Shown: positions 1-10,270 of the stretch, one piece after another
Numbering within the stretch: the first letter of the stretch is position 1
Layout: each line of letters starts with the position of its first letter
Assembly (NCBI GenBank): GCA_020631735.1
Contig: CM036170.1
Span: forward strand, 66,789,737 to 66,853,736
Length of the DNA: 64,000 bases
Source of the DNA: Saccharum officinarum
Lineage: Eukaryota; Streptophyta; Magnoliopsida; Poales; Poaceae
Reading direction: 5' to 3'
Made by a program: the position numbers and the translations under genes
Notes under the pieces: generated by a model
Seen by the model: the letters and a program-made list of their open reading frames with translations, nothing else
The model's database searches: none
Told to the model about the DNA's origin: nothing

Positions 1-626
1 CCGATACTCCGATAGATAGGACTAGGAGCCTCACGCTCGCTCAGTGAGGTTGGAGCTCGTCTGTGTGCATGGCATGAGTGAGCGATATTGAGGTGCCAAA
101 CCGCCACTTTTGACTAGTAGAGCTGGGTCGTGTTTTTCATGTCAAAAGCAAGAAAGGTGCCAAGGTGTTAGCTAGGCCATTTATGCCGAGTTCAATGTGC
201 TCTCTGCTTTTCATGACTGGTACCAGTACTACCCCACTGCACTGGTGTGGCAGCACGGAGAACTGCACTGGTGTGGCACTATTTGCAGGTTAATCATGAT
301 TCATGCATGCAAGAACTACTGGAGCTGAGAGTGCTCGTAGCCTTCTTGCTACTGTGCGTGCCTGCCGCCTGCGTGGAGTAAAACCCAAGCGACGGTTCTG
401 TGAAGTGAACGGTCCTGCGTGGAGTACGCACGGAACACTTGAATCTGTGTTCACTAAGCACAGGAAGGAACGTATAGTTGAAGTTGGCCAGATCATTCAG
501 AGAATCATCAGAGCTCCCATCCACACCTTCGTCGTCGGCAGGTTTTAGCATAATCGATTGTAGTCTAGTCCCCAAGTAATCATAGCCGTTCTAGTGCCTA
601 ATCTGTCATCATTTCAGGGACTGGTA
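1..626. other. Intergenic spacer, no gene seen
   Basis: Unique-looking AT/GC-mixed sequence. Short open frames around 290-575 overlap on both strands, have no splice context and match no family I recognise, so they are not called. Confidence 0.5.
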
Positions 627-830
627 GGGTGTGTTTAGTTCCCCTGAAAAGGGTGAAAAAAGTACTATAGCACGTTTTGGTTTTATTTGGCAAATGGTGT
701 CCAACCGTTGACTAATTAGGTTCAAAACGTTAGTCTCGTAAAGTACAACCAAACTATATAATTAGTTTTTGATTTCATCTATATTTAGTACTCTATGGAT
801 GTATCGCAAGTTTGATGTGACGGGGAATCT
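627..830 (+). mobile_element. Tourist-like MITE, 3' end lost
   Basis: The 5' end reads GGGTGTGTTTAGTTCCCC. It is followed by the core shared with other copies in this window: a TGGCAAAT block, TGACTAATTAGG, CTCGTAAAGTACAA, and a TTAGTACTC...GATGTGA block. The matching inverted right end is absent and the sequence degenerates into T-rich DNA after about 830. The family is non-coding. Assignment to PIF/Harbinger (Tourist) rests on the TTA target duplication of the copy at 51643-51833. Confidence 0.65.
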
Positions 831-924
831 TTTTTTTTTGGAATAGTACGTTTTTGGTGTTCCGTTTTTTAGGGAATCTCCTGAATCAGTGCTTCAAAGC
901 TGTTCCGTTTTTGAGGGACATTCA

Positions 925-1038
925 GCCTGTTCGTTTCGCTGGTTTATTGTGCTGAAAGCACTGTTCGCTGATTTGTTGTGAGAGAAAAACACTGCTGGAT
1001 GGCTGCTGATTCTGCTGATAAGTCCAAACGAACAGGGC
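925..1038. mobile_element. Small MITE (second family), about 114 bp
   Basis: The inverted ends are GCCTGTTCGTTTCG on the left and, on the opposite strand, GCCCTGTTCGTTTGG on the right. The interior carries TGATTTGTTGTGAGAGAAAAA and a GCTGATAAG block. The same pattern recurs at 13284-13410, 52261-52376 and partly at about 61512-61600. It is non-coding; the superfamily is not assigned. Confidence 0.7.
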
Positions 1039-1259
1039 GATTGCTTAGAGGATGCAACATCGTTCTGCACGCGACGACTGCTGCAAAAAGGTTTTGGAGT
1101 CGTGGAACCGAAATGCATGCATGTCACGGCATTAGACTACCCGCACTCGTCGTACTCTAAATCCATCCTCTGAAAAGAATATTCCGTCCTGATCATCAAG
1201 ATTCTCTCCTCTATATCACTTTCTCCCGCACCCATCCATCCTCTATATCTCTACTCTAT

Positions 1260-2010
1260 ATCAGTGGGACCCACGTGTCAGTTTTTTTTCTTTTTTCCCC
1301 ACCGGCCACCCTCCCTCCGTATTCTCTCTCCTCTCTCTTCTCTCTCCTTATCCTTTCCCCTTCTTCCCGGCAGTGTCGCGCGTCGTGCACGGCGAGCACG
1401 GCCACGGCGGGCACGGCCACGGCGCGGGGGCAGCCGCCTCCTCCGGCGGGCGCGGGGCCGGCCGCTGTGGAGCTCCTCTGCTCCGGCTCGGGTGAGCATG
1501 GCGCGGCGCGGGCGCGGGGCCGGCCGCCATGGACGGGCTTCTCTGCTCCAGTGCGGCGCGGCGCGGGCAAGCTCAGTCGCGGGCGCGGCGCGGCCCCTGG
1601 CGGAGCTCCAGCCACCCCACCGAGCGCGGGCATGGCGGCGCGCAGGCGTGGTGCGGCGAATCGCGAGCGGCGGCGGAGCTCGCATCTGCAGCGGCGGCGG
1701 AGCTCCGCGCGTGCCGGTCCTCTCCTCGCGGCGAGCGGCGGGCCGGTCCTCCTCGCGGCAACGCTCCTCCTCTCCATCCCATCCCGGGCCAGCGCCACGG
1801 TGGAGCGTAGCGGACGTCCGCTACCGCGCTATTTCTAGCGGACGACGCAGCCGATAGCGTGCCCGCGTGGAGGGTAGCGGACGCCGCTGCAGAGCCCTCA
1901 TCCGATAAATCGATCCTGCAGGATCGTTTACCGGCTTCCGCTGCGGCTCGTCTTACACAGCCAAGGTCGGCGTCGTATCGTCGTTGATGGCAAGGGTTAT
2001 GACTAATCAC
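1260..2010. other. GC-rich low-complexity island, no gene called
   Basis: A pyrimidine-rich tract (about 1283-1370) runs into sequence dominated by GGCGCG/GCGGCG repeats. Several long frames are open on both strands at once, as expected when stop codons are scarce, and their translations are Arg/Ala/Pro-rich with no recognisable domain. Around 1800-1890 there are repeated TAGCGGACG motifs, some inverted, which look transposon-like. It could be the GC-rich 5' part of a captured gene or a transposon terminus. Confidence 0.4.
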
Positions 2011-2129
2011 CGTACTATACTAATGATGTAGTAGTACTACAGTGATGGACCGGTGGTAGTACACGCTGACAGTTACGAGAGGACCTGTGCATCAGTGCCC
2101 GTGTTCAGTTCCGGAATTGGTTCAGGCCT

Positions 2130-2372
2130 GGCCCTCGTTTAGATTGAAGAAAATTTCAACCCGATGAATAGTACCACTTTCGTCTTATTTGGCAAATATT
2201 GTCCAATCATGGACCAACTAGGCTCAAAAGATTCATCTCGTGATTTCCAACTAAACTGTGTAATTAGTTATTTTTTTACCTATATTTAATACTCCATGCA
2301 AGCGGTTAAAAATTGATGTGATGGAGAGAGAGAGTGAAAAAACTTGGAACTTTGAGGCAAACTAAACAAGGC
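2130..2372 (+). mobile_element. Tourist-like MITE, complete
   Basis: The left end is GGCCCTCGTTTAGATTG and the right end is GGCAAACTAAACAAGGC, an imperfect inverted pair. The internal core (TTTGGCAAAT, GGACCAACTAGGCTC, AATTAGTTATTTTTTTACC, TTGATGTGATGGAGA) matches the other copies. It is about 243 bp and non-coding. Confidence 0.75.
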
Positions 2373-2645
2373 GCTGGTTTAGATTCTAGATTTTACCTCC
2401 CAAATTCACTATGCAGAATTCCTATTCTCCGTCACATCAAAATGTTGGCACATATATGGAGTACTAAATGTAGATGAAATAAAAAACTAATTGCACAGTT
2501 TTATTGTACTTTGCGAGCCGAACATTTAGAGCCTAATTAATCAAGATTTGGACAATTATTACCAAATAAAAACAAAATTGCTACAGTGTGATGTAACCTT
2601 TACTATGCAAAATTTAGACCCCAAATTGAGCATCTAAACCAGGCC
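2373..2645 (-). mobile_element. Tourist-like MITE, reverse orientation
   Basis: The element begins GCTGGTTTAGATTCTAG directly after the previous copy and ends CATCTAAACCAGGCC. The family core is present on the minus strand (GAGCCTAATTAATCAA, CATCAAAAT, ATTGCTACAGTG). It abuts the neighbouring copies on both sides. Confidence 0.75.
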
Positions 2646-2877
2646 TCACCCGAATTATGCGCACTGTAGCAATTTGTTTGTATTTGATAAAAATTGTCCA
2701 ACCTTTGATTAATTAGGCTCAAAATGTTCGTCTCGTAAAGTACAACAAAACTGTACAATTAGTTTTTAATTTTATCTATATTTAGTACTCCATGCATGTG
2801 CCGTCATTTTGATGTGATGAGAATCTTCTTTTTGCATAGTGAAATTTGGGAGTTGAATTTGGGTACTAAACAAGGGC
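2646..2877 (+). mobile_element. Tourist-like MITE, left end degraded
   Basis: The family core is in plus orientation (CACTGTAGCAATT, GATTAATTAGGCTC, CTCGTAAAGTACAA, TTTGATGTGATGAGA) and the right end is GGGTACTAAACAAGGGC. The left terminal repeat is not recognisable next to the preceding copy. It is the third member of a head-to-tail cluster. Confidence 0.65.
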
Positions 2878-3709
2878 AGTGCAAGCATTCAAGACACGCT
2901 CGCTGGGGCAGCCTTTTCCCGCACAATGATGCGCAGCCGGCATTCAGGTGGAGTACGTACTGTACGCGTAGAAAAGTCTGTTCTTACTGTACCAGCATTG
3001 TCTGCTGTCACGATCGACGAGTTTGCTGGTACAACTGTATGCCGATACTCCTATGTTGCATCTTTGCGACACGGTACGTACTAGCCTTGCTAGGGAGAAG
3101 GACCAGGGCTACCGTTGTTCGTCGGCACCAGTCCTCCAGTCCGTCACGTGGATCTCGAAACGCCAGAGGCCCAGAAGGTAGCGTCACTTCACTTCCATTC
3201 CATAAGCTCCCATCATGAAATGATGCAATGCAATACTCCATCCTGGACCATGGAGGCGAAACGCGTCCTACAGAATTTGAGCTCAGCCCAAAGCTAACGA
3301 GCTCGGCCTGGCTCATCTGTATCCTGAGAAAACGCACGCAGGGCGCGGGCCACTAGCCCACCACCACTCCACACAGGGTGGGCCTGATCGACCCGGACAA
3401 GGCGCGTCACCGGGCGGCGGCCTGGTCACGGAGACGGAGAACGGGAGAAGCCCACAAACCTCTCAAAGCTCGTTTAGTATTTATATATGATGTATTTTTT
3501 ATTGTTTATACAGTACACATAAAATGTTCCATGGTATATCTCCATGACAATTATTATACTACTAATTCATTGACAAAAACACCTTAACACACGAAAGGTA
3601 CAAGCCCAAACTCTCAACAAATACCACACAATCTACTAATAACGTGCACGTGATTGGTTCATATGACCTGGTGTCTAAAACCTCCTCATCTGAAACTGGC
3701 CTCTCCCGC
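2878..3709. other. Spacer downstream of the phytocyanin gene
   Basis: No gene or repeat is recognised. The part next to 3709 is the 3' flank or 3' UTR of the minus-strand phytocyanin gene. Short frames at 3115-3587 are not supported by any domain. Confidence 0.4.
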
Positions 3710-4513
3710 TCACAGGGCTACAAGCATGAACCAGCCAAGAGCTGCTAGCGCCGCAGTGGCCTCGCCCCACGTTGCTCGCAGCACGGCAGGCCCGCCCGAC
3801 GCTGGCGGCGGCGGTGGCGGAGCTGACATCGGAGCAAACATCGCGACCGGAAATGCTTCGACGGCCTGCACTGTGGGGGCCGGTGCCGGCGCATGCAGGG
3901 TTTCAGGCGGGCAGTACCTCTTCCTGTGCTTCTTGTGCCCTGCACGTCTCGGCGGTGCAGCCGCGGGTGCCGGCGCCGGTGATAGCGCCGGCGGCGAAGT
4001 GGGTGTGGTGGGTGCGGGTCGGTCGGCGACTTCCACCACCATCTTCATGCCGCCCAGGCAGTGTCCCGGCGCGCCGCAGATGAAGTAGCGCGTCCCCGGC
4101 ATGATGAGCGCGATGGTGGTGCTGCCGCTGTTGTCGTAGAAGATGGGGTCGGTTGTCGTGCACGTTTCGTAGGCGTCCTTGGTCACCTCCATGACGCTGT
4201 GGAAGGAGTTGTATTTGAAGGCTGCATCGTGTTGCATTTGCATAGGAATCAACGCGATAGGAATTTTACGAGTGGTAGGTAGGCATGAAACGCACAATGA
4301 CAGCCGACAGAGTATATTTATACGAGCTGATGCCTGATGACACTTACTTAGGCTATCTCCCGGTGCGAAAGTCTGGGCTGCGGCCCAGGACTTGTAGTCG
4401 GTCCTCCCGTCCCAGCCGCCGGCCGGGTTGCCGACGACGTAATCGGCGGCCATGACGACATTGATCAGTGACAATGCCCAGGCGACGCACGCCAGTGCCT
4501 TCGTCGTCCCCAT
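3710..4513 (-). CDS. Uclacyanin-like phytocyanin (blue copper protein), GPI-anchor type
   Basis: Two exons give 225 residues: 4513-4348 and 4221-3710. The intron 4347-4222 has a GTAAGT donor and a CAG acceptor, and joins in frame to read GDSLTFKYNSFHSV, the expected phytocyanin junction. I chose the second ATG (4513) because it starts a clean signal peptide (MGTTKALACVAWALSL); an upstream in-frame ATG at 4543 is possible. All four type-1 copper ligands appear present: His in NSFHSV, then Cys, His and Met in ICGAPGHCLGGM, the Met favouring uclacyanin/plantacyanin over stellacyanin (Gln). A Pro/Ala-rich arabinogalactan-like stretch and a hydrophobic C-terminus follow, typical of GPI-anchored cell-surface phytocyanins. 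The family binds copper and is thought to carry electrons at the plasma membrane or cell wall. The physiological role of this gene is unknown. Confidence 0.9.
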   Translation of the reverse strand: MGTTKALACVAWALSLINVVMAADYVVGNPAGGWDGRTDYKSWAAAQTFAPGDSLSKCHQASARINILCRLSLCVSCLPTTRKIPIALIPMQMQHDAAFKYNSFHSVMEVTKDAYETCTTTDPIFYDNSGSTTIALIMPGTRYFICGAPGHCLGGMKMVVEVADRPAPTTPTSPPALSPAPAPAAAPPRRAGHKKHRKRYCPPETLHAPAPAPTVQAVEAFPVAMFAPMSAPPPPPPASGGPAVLRATWGEATAALAALGWFMLVAL

Positions 4514-4560
4514 CTTCGCCGCAGAGGGCGTGATGGATGGCACCAGAGAGTACCAGAGGG

Positions 4561-4624
4561 CAGAGACTGCACCTTGTCACTGTGCCTGAGGTTGTCGTAA
4601 GCCCGTAACAAGGTGCAGTCTCTG
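4561..4624. repeat. Perfect 17-bp inverted repeat at the phytocyanin 5' end
   Basis: The left arm 4561-4577 reads CAGAGACTGCACCTTGT and the right arm 4608-4624 is its exact reverse complement, with a 30-nt loop. It lies between the TATA-like site and the ATG of the phytocyanin gene, so the 5' UTR or the start-site region could fold into a hairpin. Confidence 0.85.
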
Positions 4625-4631
4625 GTCCTCC

Positions 4632-4638
4632 ATATATA
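4632..4638 (-). promoter_or_regulatory. TATA-like box of the phytocyanin gene
   Basis: On the minus strand this reads TATATAT, about 120 nt upstream of the chosen ATG. A start of transcription about 30 nt downstream would fall near 4600-4608, inside the inverted repeat. This is inferred from position only. Confidence 0.5.
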
Positions 4639-5789
4639 CGCGAAGGTATCACCGCTGCGCGCGTCAGTAACCCTACATGCAGCCGCAACGGTTACAAACT
4701 CTGGCACGGAATTTCGTTGTGACAGGTCATGGTACATGGATACAGCCAAGGAGTTGGTAGGTGTATGAGAACAATTTGGCAGAGTAGATCGATCAGCTTT
4801 TGGAACTGGTAACGGTGCTGTATATTCGCCCATTTCCTTTCCTGCAATGGTAAGTTTCTGTTCTACATGTACCTTTTGATCCAGGCCATGTGCACATAAG
4901 TCCAGACGAACGGTACATTCCCTGGGCACGCGCAGAGGTTTGCATAGTTCGCCGCCGCTCGCCGACAAGCGCATCCAGCCGCGAAGAATGGCTGCGCGGC
5001 AGGCTACCATGCGCACCGGCGACCCCCCGATCTCCCACCATGGCCATCGGCATCGCGTAGGCGGCGGGCGGTGCAAAACAATGCAAAGGTCCGCAAACAA
5101 AACCATGCATTTCGCGCATGCACCGACCGAGCATCCCTTTGCGGTTGTCCGTGCCTTTCAGTATTCCGGCGAACGCGCGCGCGCACCACGGCACCAGCCA
5201 CCAGGCAACGAAGGGTTCAGAGACCGAGGACGAAACATTCCGTTCCCACAGGAACGTGGAATCTGCCCGGAGCAGGATGCAGCCGGGGTGAACAGTCCAA
5301 GAGCGTAGGGACTGGCCAGAGAGCACTCGGCCGGCCGCGGACCGCCGGGCCGGTCCTGCCGTGCATGTGCGTGCGTGCGACGTGCGAGCGCAGCGCGGGC
5401 GGCTGATCGCAAGTGCGCCCCAAAAGCGCCCGGGAACATAGCAAAATTGGGCTCGCTTTTGGCAAAAGCGGAGGATGGCAGTATGGCACGCCCGCACGCG
5501 CCCCTTGCCGCTGCCGGCATGCACGGCGGATCGGGAGGGGGACGAACGGCCACGTCACGTTGTTGGAGAGTCCGTGGCCAGGCCAGTCGTTCCTGACCTG
5601 TTCGGCTGCTGGCACGGAATGTGCATGTACACAGACAGAATATTCGCGGCAGCCACTACAATGGCCATATCTTCAGTAGTTTATTTTCACAGCATCCATA
5701 CAAAGCCACTGCTCGTATCCACTATTCGGCGGCAGTAAGTTTAGTGTTTTTTTTTTTTGCGAGCAACAGTAAGTTTGCACTCTGTTTCT
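4639..5789. other. Spacer: upstream region of phytocyanin, downstream of TauE/SafE pseudogene
   Basis: Moderately GC-rich. Overlapping open frames on both strands (about 4793-5615) translate to low-complexity peptides with no domain. Nothing else recognised. Confidence 0.4.
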
Positions 5790-6144
5790 TCAGCAGGGCA
5801 GGCTGAAGCCCATGTACTCCCCGGCGTACTGCGCCCAGACACGGGCCGCCCCGGAGCACAGTACCACGGCAGCGGTGAGCGCCATGATGGCAGCGACCGC
5901 GAGCACGATGAACGAGACCCTGCCCGACTTCCGGATGGCGCTCTCTACCGCGGCCAGACCGACGACGGAGGCCACGAAGCAGATGGTGGCATAAACTACC
6001 GCGTTCGCGGCCCCTTTGACTACTCCCAGGATTATGGACTGGGCCGTCCACATCGAGGACGAGAAAAGAATCATAAACATTGTTGTCGCGGAAGCTGTCT
6101 GCAAATATTAAGAATTCTGACTAAGAAGGAACAGATACCAATCA

Positions 6145-6229
<85 letters not shown>

Positions 6230-6655
6230 CGAAGTAAAGAGAAATGGAGTATATTTGAATATATGGTCTTACTCTTGGCGGTACTAAAATATGGAAGAAG
6301 AGCCCACTTGAAACGCCGGCATGCAAACCAGCTGCCGGGAAGATATTTGCTGGCAGAGCATGTATATGGAGCATGCTTTCGTTGAAATTTCCTGTATAGG
6401 AAGACAAAATTTAACGCCATATGACACCTTGTCCTAAATGTCATATTTAAAAACGGAGGGAGTGCCCAAATTAAGTTGTTTTGTGCTTGATGATCAGTTC
6501 TACAGTGATGCCATACCTCATCACTGATCACACTATTCTGATTTTGTGATCTCTTCCGGTGCACAACACAGGCTGTCAAACATATGAACGATTAGGACCT
6601 GAGCCACAGTGATGAGCCAGTATACAACTCCACATGGTTTTATGTCAAACACCCG
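5790..6655 (-). pseudogene. Degenerate TauE/SafE-family transporter, 5'-truncated
   Basis: The last exon (6098-5790) is intact and is 309 nt long, exactly as in the functional paralogue at 10271-13079. It starts after a CAG acceptor, encodes a membrane segment run with AIRKSGRVSFIV and ends GEYMGFSLPC. An earlier segment near 6380-6273 (FPAAGLHAGVSSGLF, then ILVPPR before a GTAAGA donor) matches the exon 3 pattern but lacks its glycine-rich middle. A third piece near 6655-6590 (IKPCGVVYWLITVAQ) matches the start of exon 2. No exon 1 is visible upstream. The intron before the last exon is largely a TA microsatellite. I infer a decayed tandem duplicate; the intact last exon could still be transcribed. 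Confidence 0.8.
6151..6228. repeat. (TA)n microsatellite
   Basis: About 78 bp of almost pure TA repeat, with a TGTGTA start and one ATTATA interruption, inside the last intron of the TauE/SafE pseudogene. It generates spurious Tyr-Ile open frames on both strands. Confidence 0.95.
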
Positions 6656-6659
6656 CTAC

Positions 6660-7932
6660 ACAAGACTACAAGAGATGTCTCCTCACATTCACAAAAGTAC
6701 AAAACTTTGAAGACATCATTTGGTAAATACATGAAAACTAAGCTCAAACATATAATGAAAGTACATCTCAACACAAAATACATGAACGTTGTGTTTACAT
6801 GAATGAGGCACAACCACACTAGAGAACAACCAAACACTTTATTTTTAAAAAATTACAAAGTACAATCCAAGACAACCCACCTATAAGTTATTATTTTAGC
6901 TTTGTCCTCTATCAAACTTATTTAATTTTGACAAAGTTTTTAGAAAAAAAACAAATATTAACATCTACACTCAAATCTTTGATCTTTCCCAAACCTTGCT
7001 CAAATATCTCAAGAACAAGCTCTAGAATGTTCGGAGAGGTAGGGTGAAGGCTATTAAGTGCTATTATCTCGTGTTCGTTTAGCAACAATGAAGGATGGAG
7101 ATGAGGGATGTTGAGGGAGGTTATAAATACTCAACCCTTCAAGCATTTACTGTATGATAAGTAAAGCAAGTATTAGAACATTTGGTATATTCACTACTAC
7201 ATTTTTTTAGACACACATCGTTTTTTTTCTAAATACGGTTGAAAAAAGCCATCCCCCTCTGCCCTTGCTATTGAGGTGTAGCCAATCTTTTACCTAACCC
7301 CCTAGCAACGGATGCTCGGCCAGGAAGGAGAGCACGCACGCGAGGACATTGCCGTGGCCACTGTGAGAGGAAGACTCCATCAGCTTCAGCTGCGATCTCC
7401 AGTGAGATAGATCTGTCGTTGAGTTGGCCGCTCTATTAGTAGAGGTGAGGATTAGCGTTGAGGAGTTCATTAGCTTGCTAGTGTTTCTGAGGCGAGCTGG
7501 CGATTTTGAATTGCTTCTTTGCTTTGTGTTGGTATACATACATACAAGTACGCAGTTTGGCGTAAACTCTGCCTCTGCATACAGGTAATGTGAATCCATG
7601 TGTCCGTAATGAGAATATGATATTCATGTGTTCCTTGTACTCCTGAAAGAAGAAGAAGAAGAAGAAGAAGAAGAAGAAGAAGAAGAATCCATGTGTCCTA
7701 GCAATGTGGAAGGTTGTTATTGTCTCTGTTGTCTATAATTTCGCTGATCATTCCTGGCATGCTCTTATTGGTACTAATGAAACTCATGTCTTTCTCAAGA
7801 GTAGCAGGAAAATACCTAATAAATTCTTTCAGAAAGAAACAACTAGCCAACAAAACTAAACCTACCTTGTTGACCGTTCGTGTTTGCACGAAACCAATCA
7901 GCGTAACCGACCAGTTGAACATCTGGAAACGC
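6660..7932. other. AT-rich spacer
   Basis: No gene is supported. Around 7189 the sequence CACTACTACATTTTTTT resembles a CACTA-type terminus, but no partner end was found. A GAA repeat is at 7646-7687. Frames at 7698-7941 on both strands match nothing recognisable. Confidence 0.4.
7646..7687. repeat. (GAA)n microsatellite
   Basis: About 42 bp of uninterrupted AAG/GAA trinucleotide repeat in non-coding DNA. Confidence 0.95.
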
Positions 7933-8094
7933 TTCACCTAAAATATTTTTTTTCGAGATCGGGCCATTCACCGGTATTTCGTTAAGAGGGAAAGTTTCGA
8001 ACAACAATCTTGAGACAAACTCGATGGCGAGTAGCCATCAAGGCTGACCAAGGAAGCACTACCTAACTACTGGATGTTCACCTAAAATATTTTT
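7933..8094 (-). mobile_element. Short antisense retroposon nested in LINE, with 18-bp target duplication
   Basis: The 18-bp sequence ttcacctaaaatattttt occurs at 7933-7950 and again at 8077-8094, framing a 126-bp insert (7951-8076). On the minus strand the insert ends in an A-rich tail (the T-run at its left edge), as expected for target-primed retroposition of a 5'-truncated LINE or SINE tail. The right copy of the repeat abuts the LINE reverse-transcriptase FADD motif. Confidence 0.75.
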
Positions 8095-9618
8095 GCGGAT
8101 GACACTCTAATAGTCATGGAAGCCTGCAGCAGACAGTTGATCACCTTGAAGGCCCTCCTTCACTCCTTTGGGGAATCAATAGGATTGAAGGTTAATTACA
8201 ATAAATCGGTGATGGTACCAATTAACATTTCGGCAGAGAGGCTGGATCACCTTGCAAAAACCTTTGGTTGTGACACAGGAAGTCTGCCCTTCACATATCT
8301 TGGCATCCCTCTAGGCCTAACAAAACCAAGAGTAGTTGATTTCTCCCCATTGGTGAGTAGATGTGAAAGAAGATTGGCGGCTACCTCAACCTTCCTTAAC
8401 CAAGCTGGTAGATTAGAACTCACAAACTCAGTTTTTTCTGCCTTCCCAACCTTTTGCATGGGAACCTTTGCTTTGCACGTTACTGTCATCAGTCAAATAG
8501 ATAAATTTAGAAAGCACTGCCTATGGAGGGGAGCTGATATCAATGCAAAACAGAGACCAAAGGCTGCCTGGACAGGTGTCTGCAGATCCAAGGATGAGGG
8601 AGGGCTAGGAGTCCTGAACCTAAGAACACAGAATGAGGCCTTGCTGCTTAAGCACTTTTACAAATGTTTTAACAAGGAGGATATCCCCTGGGTGTCACTG
8701 GTCTGGGAGAGTTATTACAGCAACGGTAACCTGCCACCACGAACAAAAAAAGGCTCGTTTTGGTGGAGAGACATTTTAAAGCTTCTAGACAAATTCAAAG
8801 GCCTGGCTATGCCAATAGTCAAGAGTGGAAGGTCAGTTTACTTGTGGTCTGATATGTGGAGTAACAAAGTGCCTATGCAGTCCTACCCTGAGCTATATTC
8901 TTTTGCCAAATCTAAAACTTTGACTCTTGAAGCTGCAAAGAACTGCCCAAGTTTAATATCCCTCTTCCATCTTCCCCTTTCAACTCAAGCTTTTGCATAG
9001 CTGGAACAATTCAGAGTGGACATAGAAGATTTAGCTCTAACCACTGAACCTGATACTTGGAATTGCATCTGGCTATCAGGTTCCTTCTCAGTTAATAGAG
9101 CCTATAGACACCTCAGTGGTCATGCTATTGTTCATCCGGCCTTCAAAAGAATCTGGAAGAGTTCTTGTCAAAATAAACACAAGGTTTTCAGTTGGCTCAT
9201 GCTAAAGGATAGATTGAGTACCAGAGAGCTCCTCAGAAGAAAGAATATGGAACTCCAAAGCTATAACTGTGTGTTATGCAATGCTTCGATTGAGGAATCT
9301 CTATGCCATCTTTTCATTCACTGCCCGTTTGCAAACTCATGTTGGAACTGGCTCCAAGTTCACACTGATCAGAATATGAGCTTTCTACAAAATCTTGATG
9401 GGTTCAGAAGACAGCTTCAAGTGCCATTCTTTACATAAATCATAATTATTATGTGCTGGACAATTTGGAAAGCTAGGAATGCTTTGATCTTCAATCAAAT
9501 CCAGCTATCAATCCAAAGTACCAAGAGAGATTTCAAAGAAGAGTTTGCGCTGCTTCTTTTGCGCGCCAAGAAAAAGTTCTTCCCCTCAATTGAATTATGG
9601 CTAAACAGTCTAGTTTAA
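8092..9618 (+). pseudogene. L1-type LINE ORF2, C-terminal half (RT end and zf-RVT)
   Basis: The reading frame opens with the reverse-transcriptase catalytic motif FADDTLIVME and continues with the typical L1 sequence LKVNYNKS, YLGIPLG and LWRG. The zinc-binding zf-RVT region follows (CVLCN...ESLCHLFIHCPFANSCW) and the frame ends in the IWKARNALIFN block. The frame stays the same from 8092 to the TAA at 9616-9618 but is interrupted by TAG at 8998-9000 and TAA at 9436-9438. A further TAA at 8083-8085 lies just upstream in the duplicated target sequence. The 5' part (endonuclease, RT palm start) is missing. It is a dead, 5'-truncated or nested copy. Confidence 0.88.
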
Positions 9619-9765
9619 TCTCCTTAACTTGGTTTATTTTCTTTGTTACCTTTTTTGTTTCCTGAGCTCTTGCTTTCAGGTTTGCTCTTTTTGTAGCTTG
9701 TAGCTTTTATCTTCCTTGTTGCTAATAAATTCCAGTAGGGGCTTGACCCTCCTGTTTTCCTCAAA
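9619..9765 (+). other. Probable LINE 3' UTR and short A tail
   Basis: Follows the ORF2 stop and ends in TCAAAAAA near 9758-9765, consistent with a LINE 3' end. No target duplication could be matched upstream. Confidence 0.45.
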
Positions 9766-9789
9766 AAACAACCATTCATCTGAACCATT

Positions 9790-10270
9790 TCATGCATTAA
9801 TAAGCTTATCATCCAAATGACTTTAACTGTTAGATCCTTAGTTGTACTAAAATGGTTGTAACTACGTATAGCAGTATTCTTGAACATTCACATATCTATC
9901 ATTTTAGACAGCTCAAAGCATTCAAAGTATTTTGTGGATGCACTCATGCACAGATGCACAGCACCGGATAACGAGTGCAGATTTTTTTTTTCTGAGCGTA
10001 ATGCGTAAACAAGTGCAGATAACAATTCATACAATAAATCTGAAAAATTGGAAGTCACAATCAGTGCCCACAACCAGTCCTGCCTCTTTCCAGAAAGCTC
10101 ACTGATAGGAAAATTATTTCAGTATAAGGGTAAGCCCCAAACCATACATTACATACAAGGTGAAGAGCACAAATGCAAAATCTTCCTTCAGAAAGCCATA
10201 TAAAGGCCAAGCCAAAACGAAGCCCATAACAGTAACACCAAGCAGTTCTCTCACTATCGAAGATGCCACG
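9790..10270 (-). other. Likely 3' UTR and flank of the TauE/SafE gene
   Basis: No independent gene called. An open frame overlapping the terminal exon in another frame (10326-10114, minus) extends about 50 codons past the stop and has a strikingly hydrophobic translation; see findings. Confidence 0.4.

Noticed and set aside
1256..2010. Long overlapping open frames on both strands
   Set aside because: GC-rich low-complexity DNA with few stop codons; translations are Arg/Ala/Pro-rich, with no domain or splice structure.
6142..6579. Open frames with long Tyr-Ile runs
   Set aside because: Produced by the TA microsatellite in all frames.
7189..7260. CACTA-transposon-like terminus
   Set aside because: Only one end resembles the motif; no inverted partner or 3-bp duplication found.
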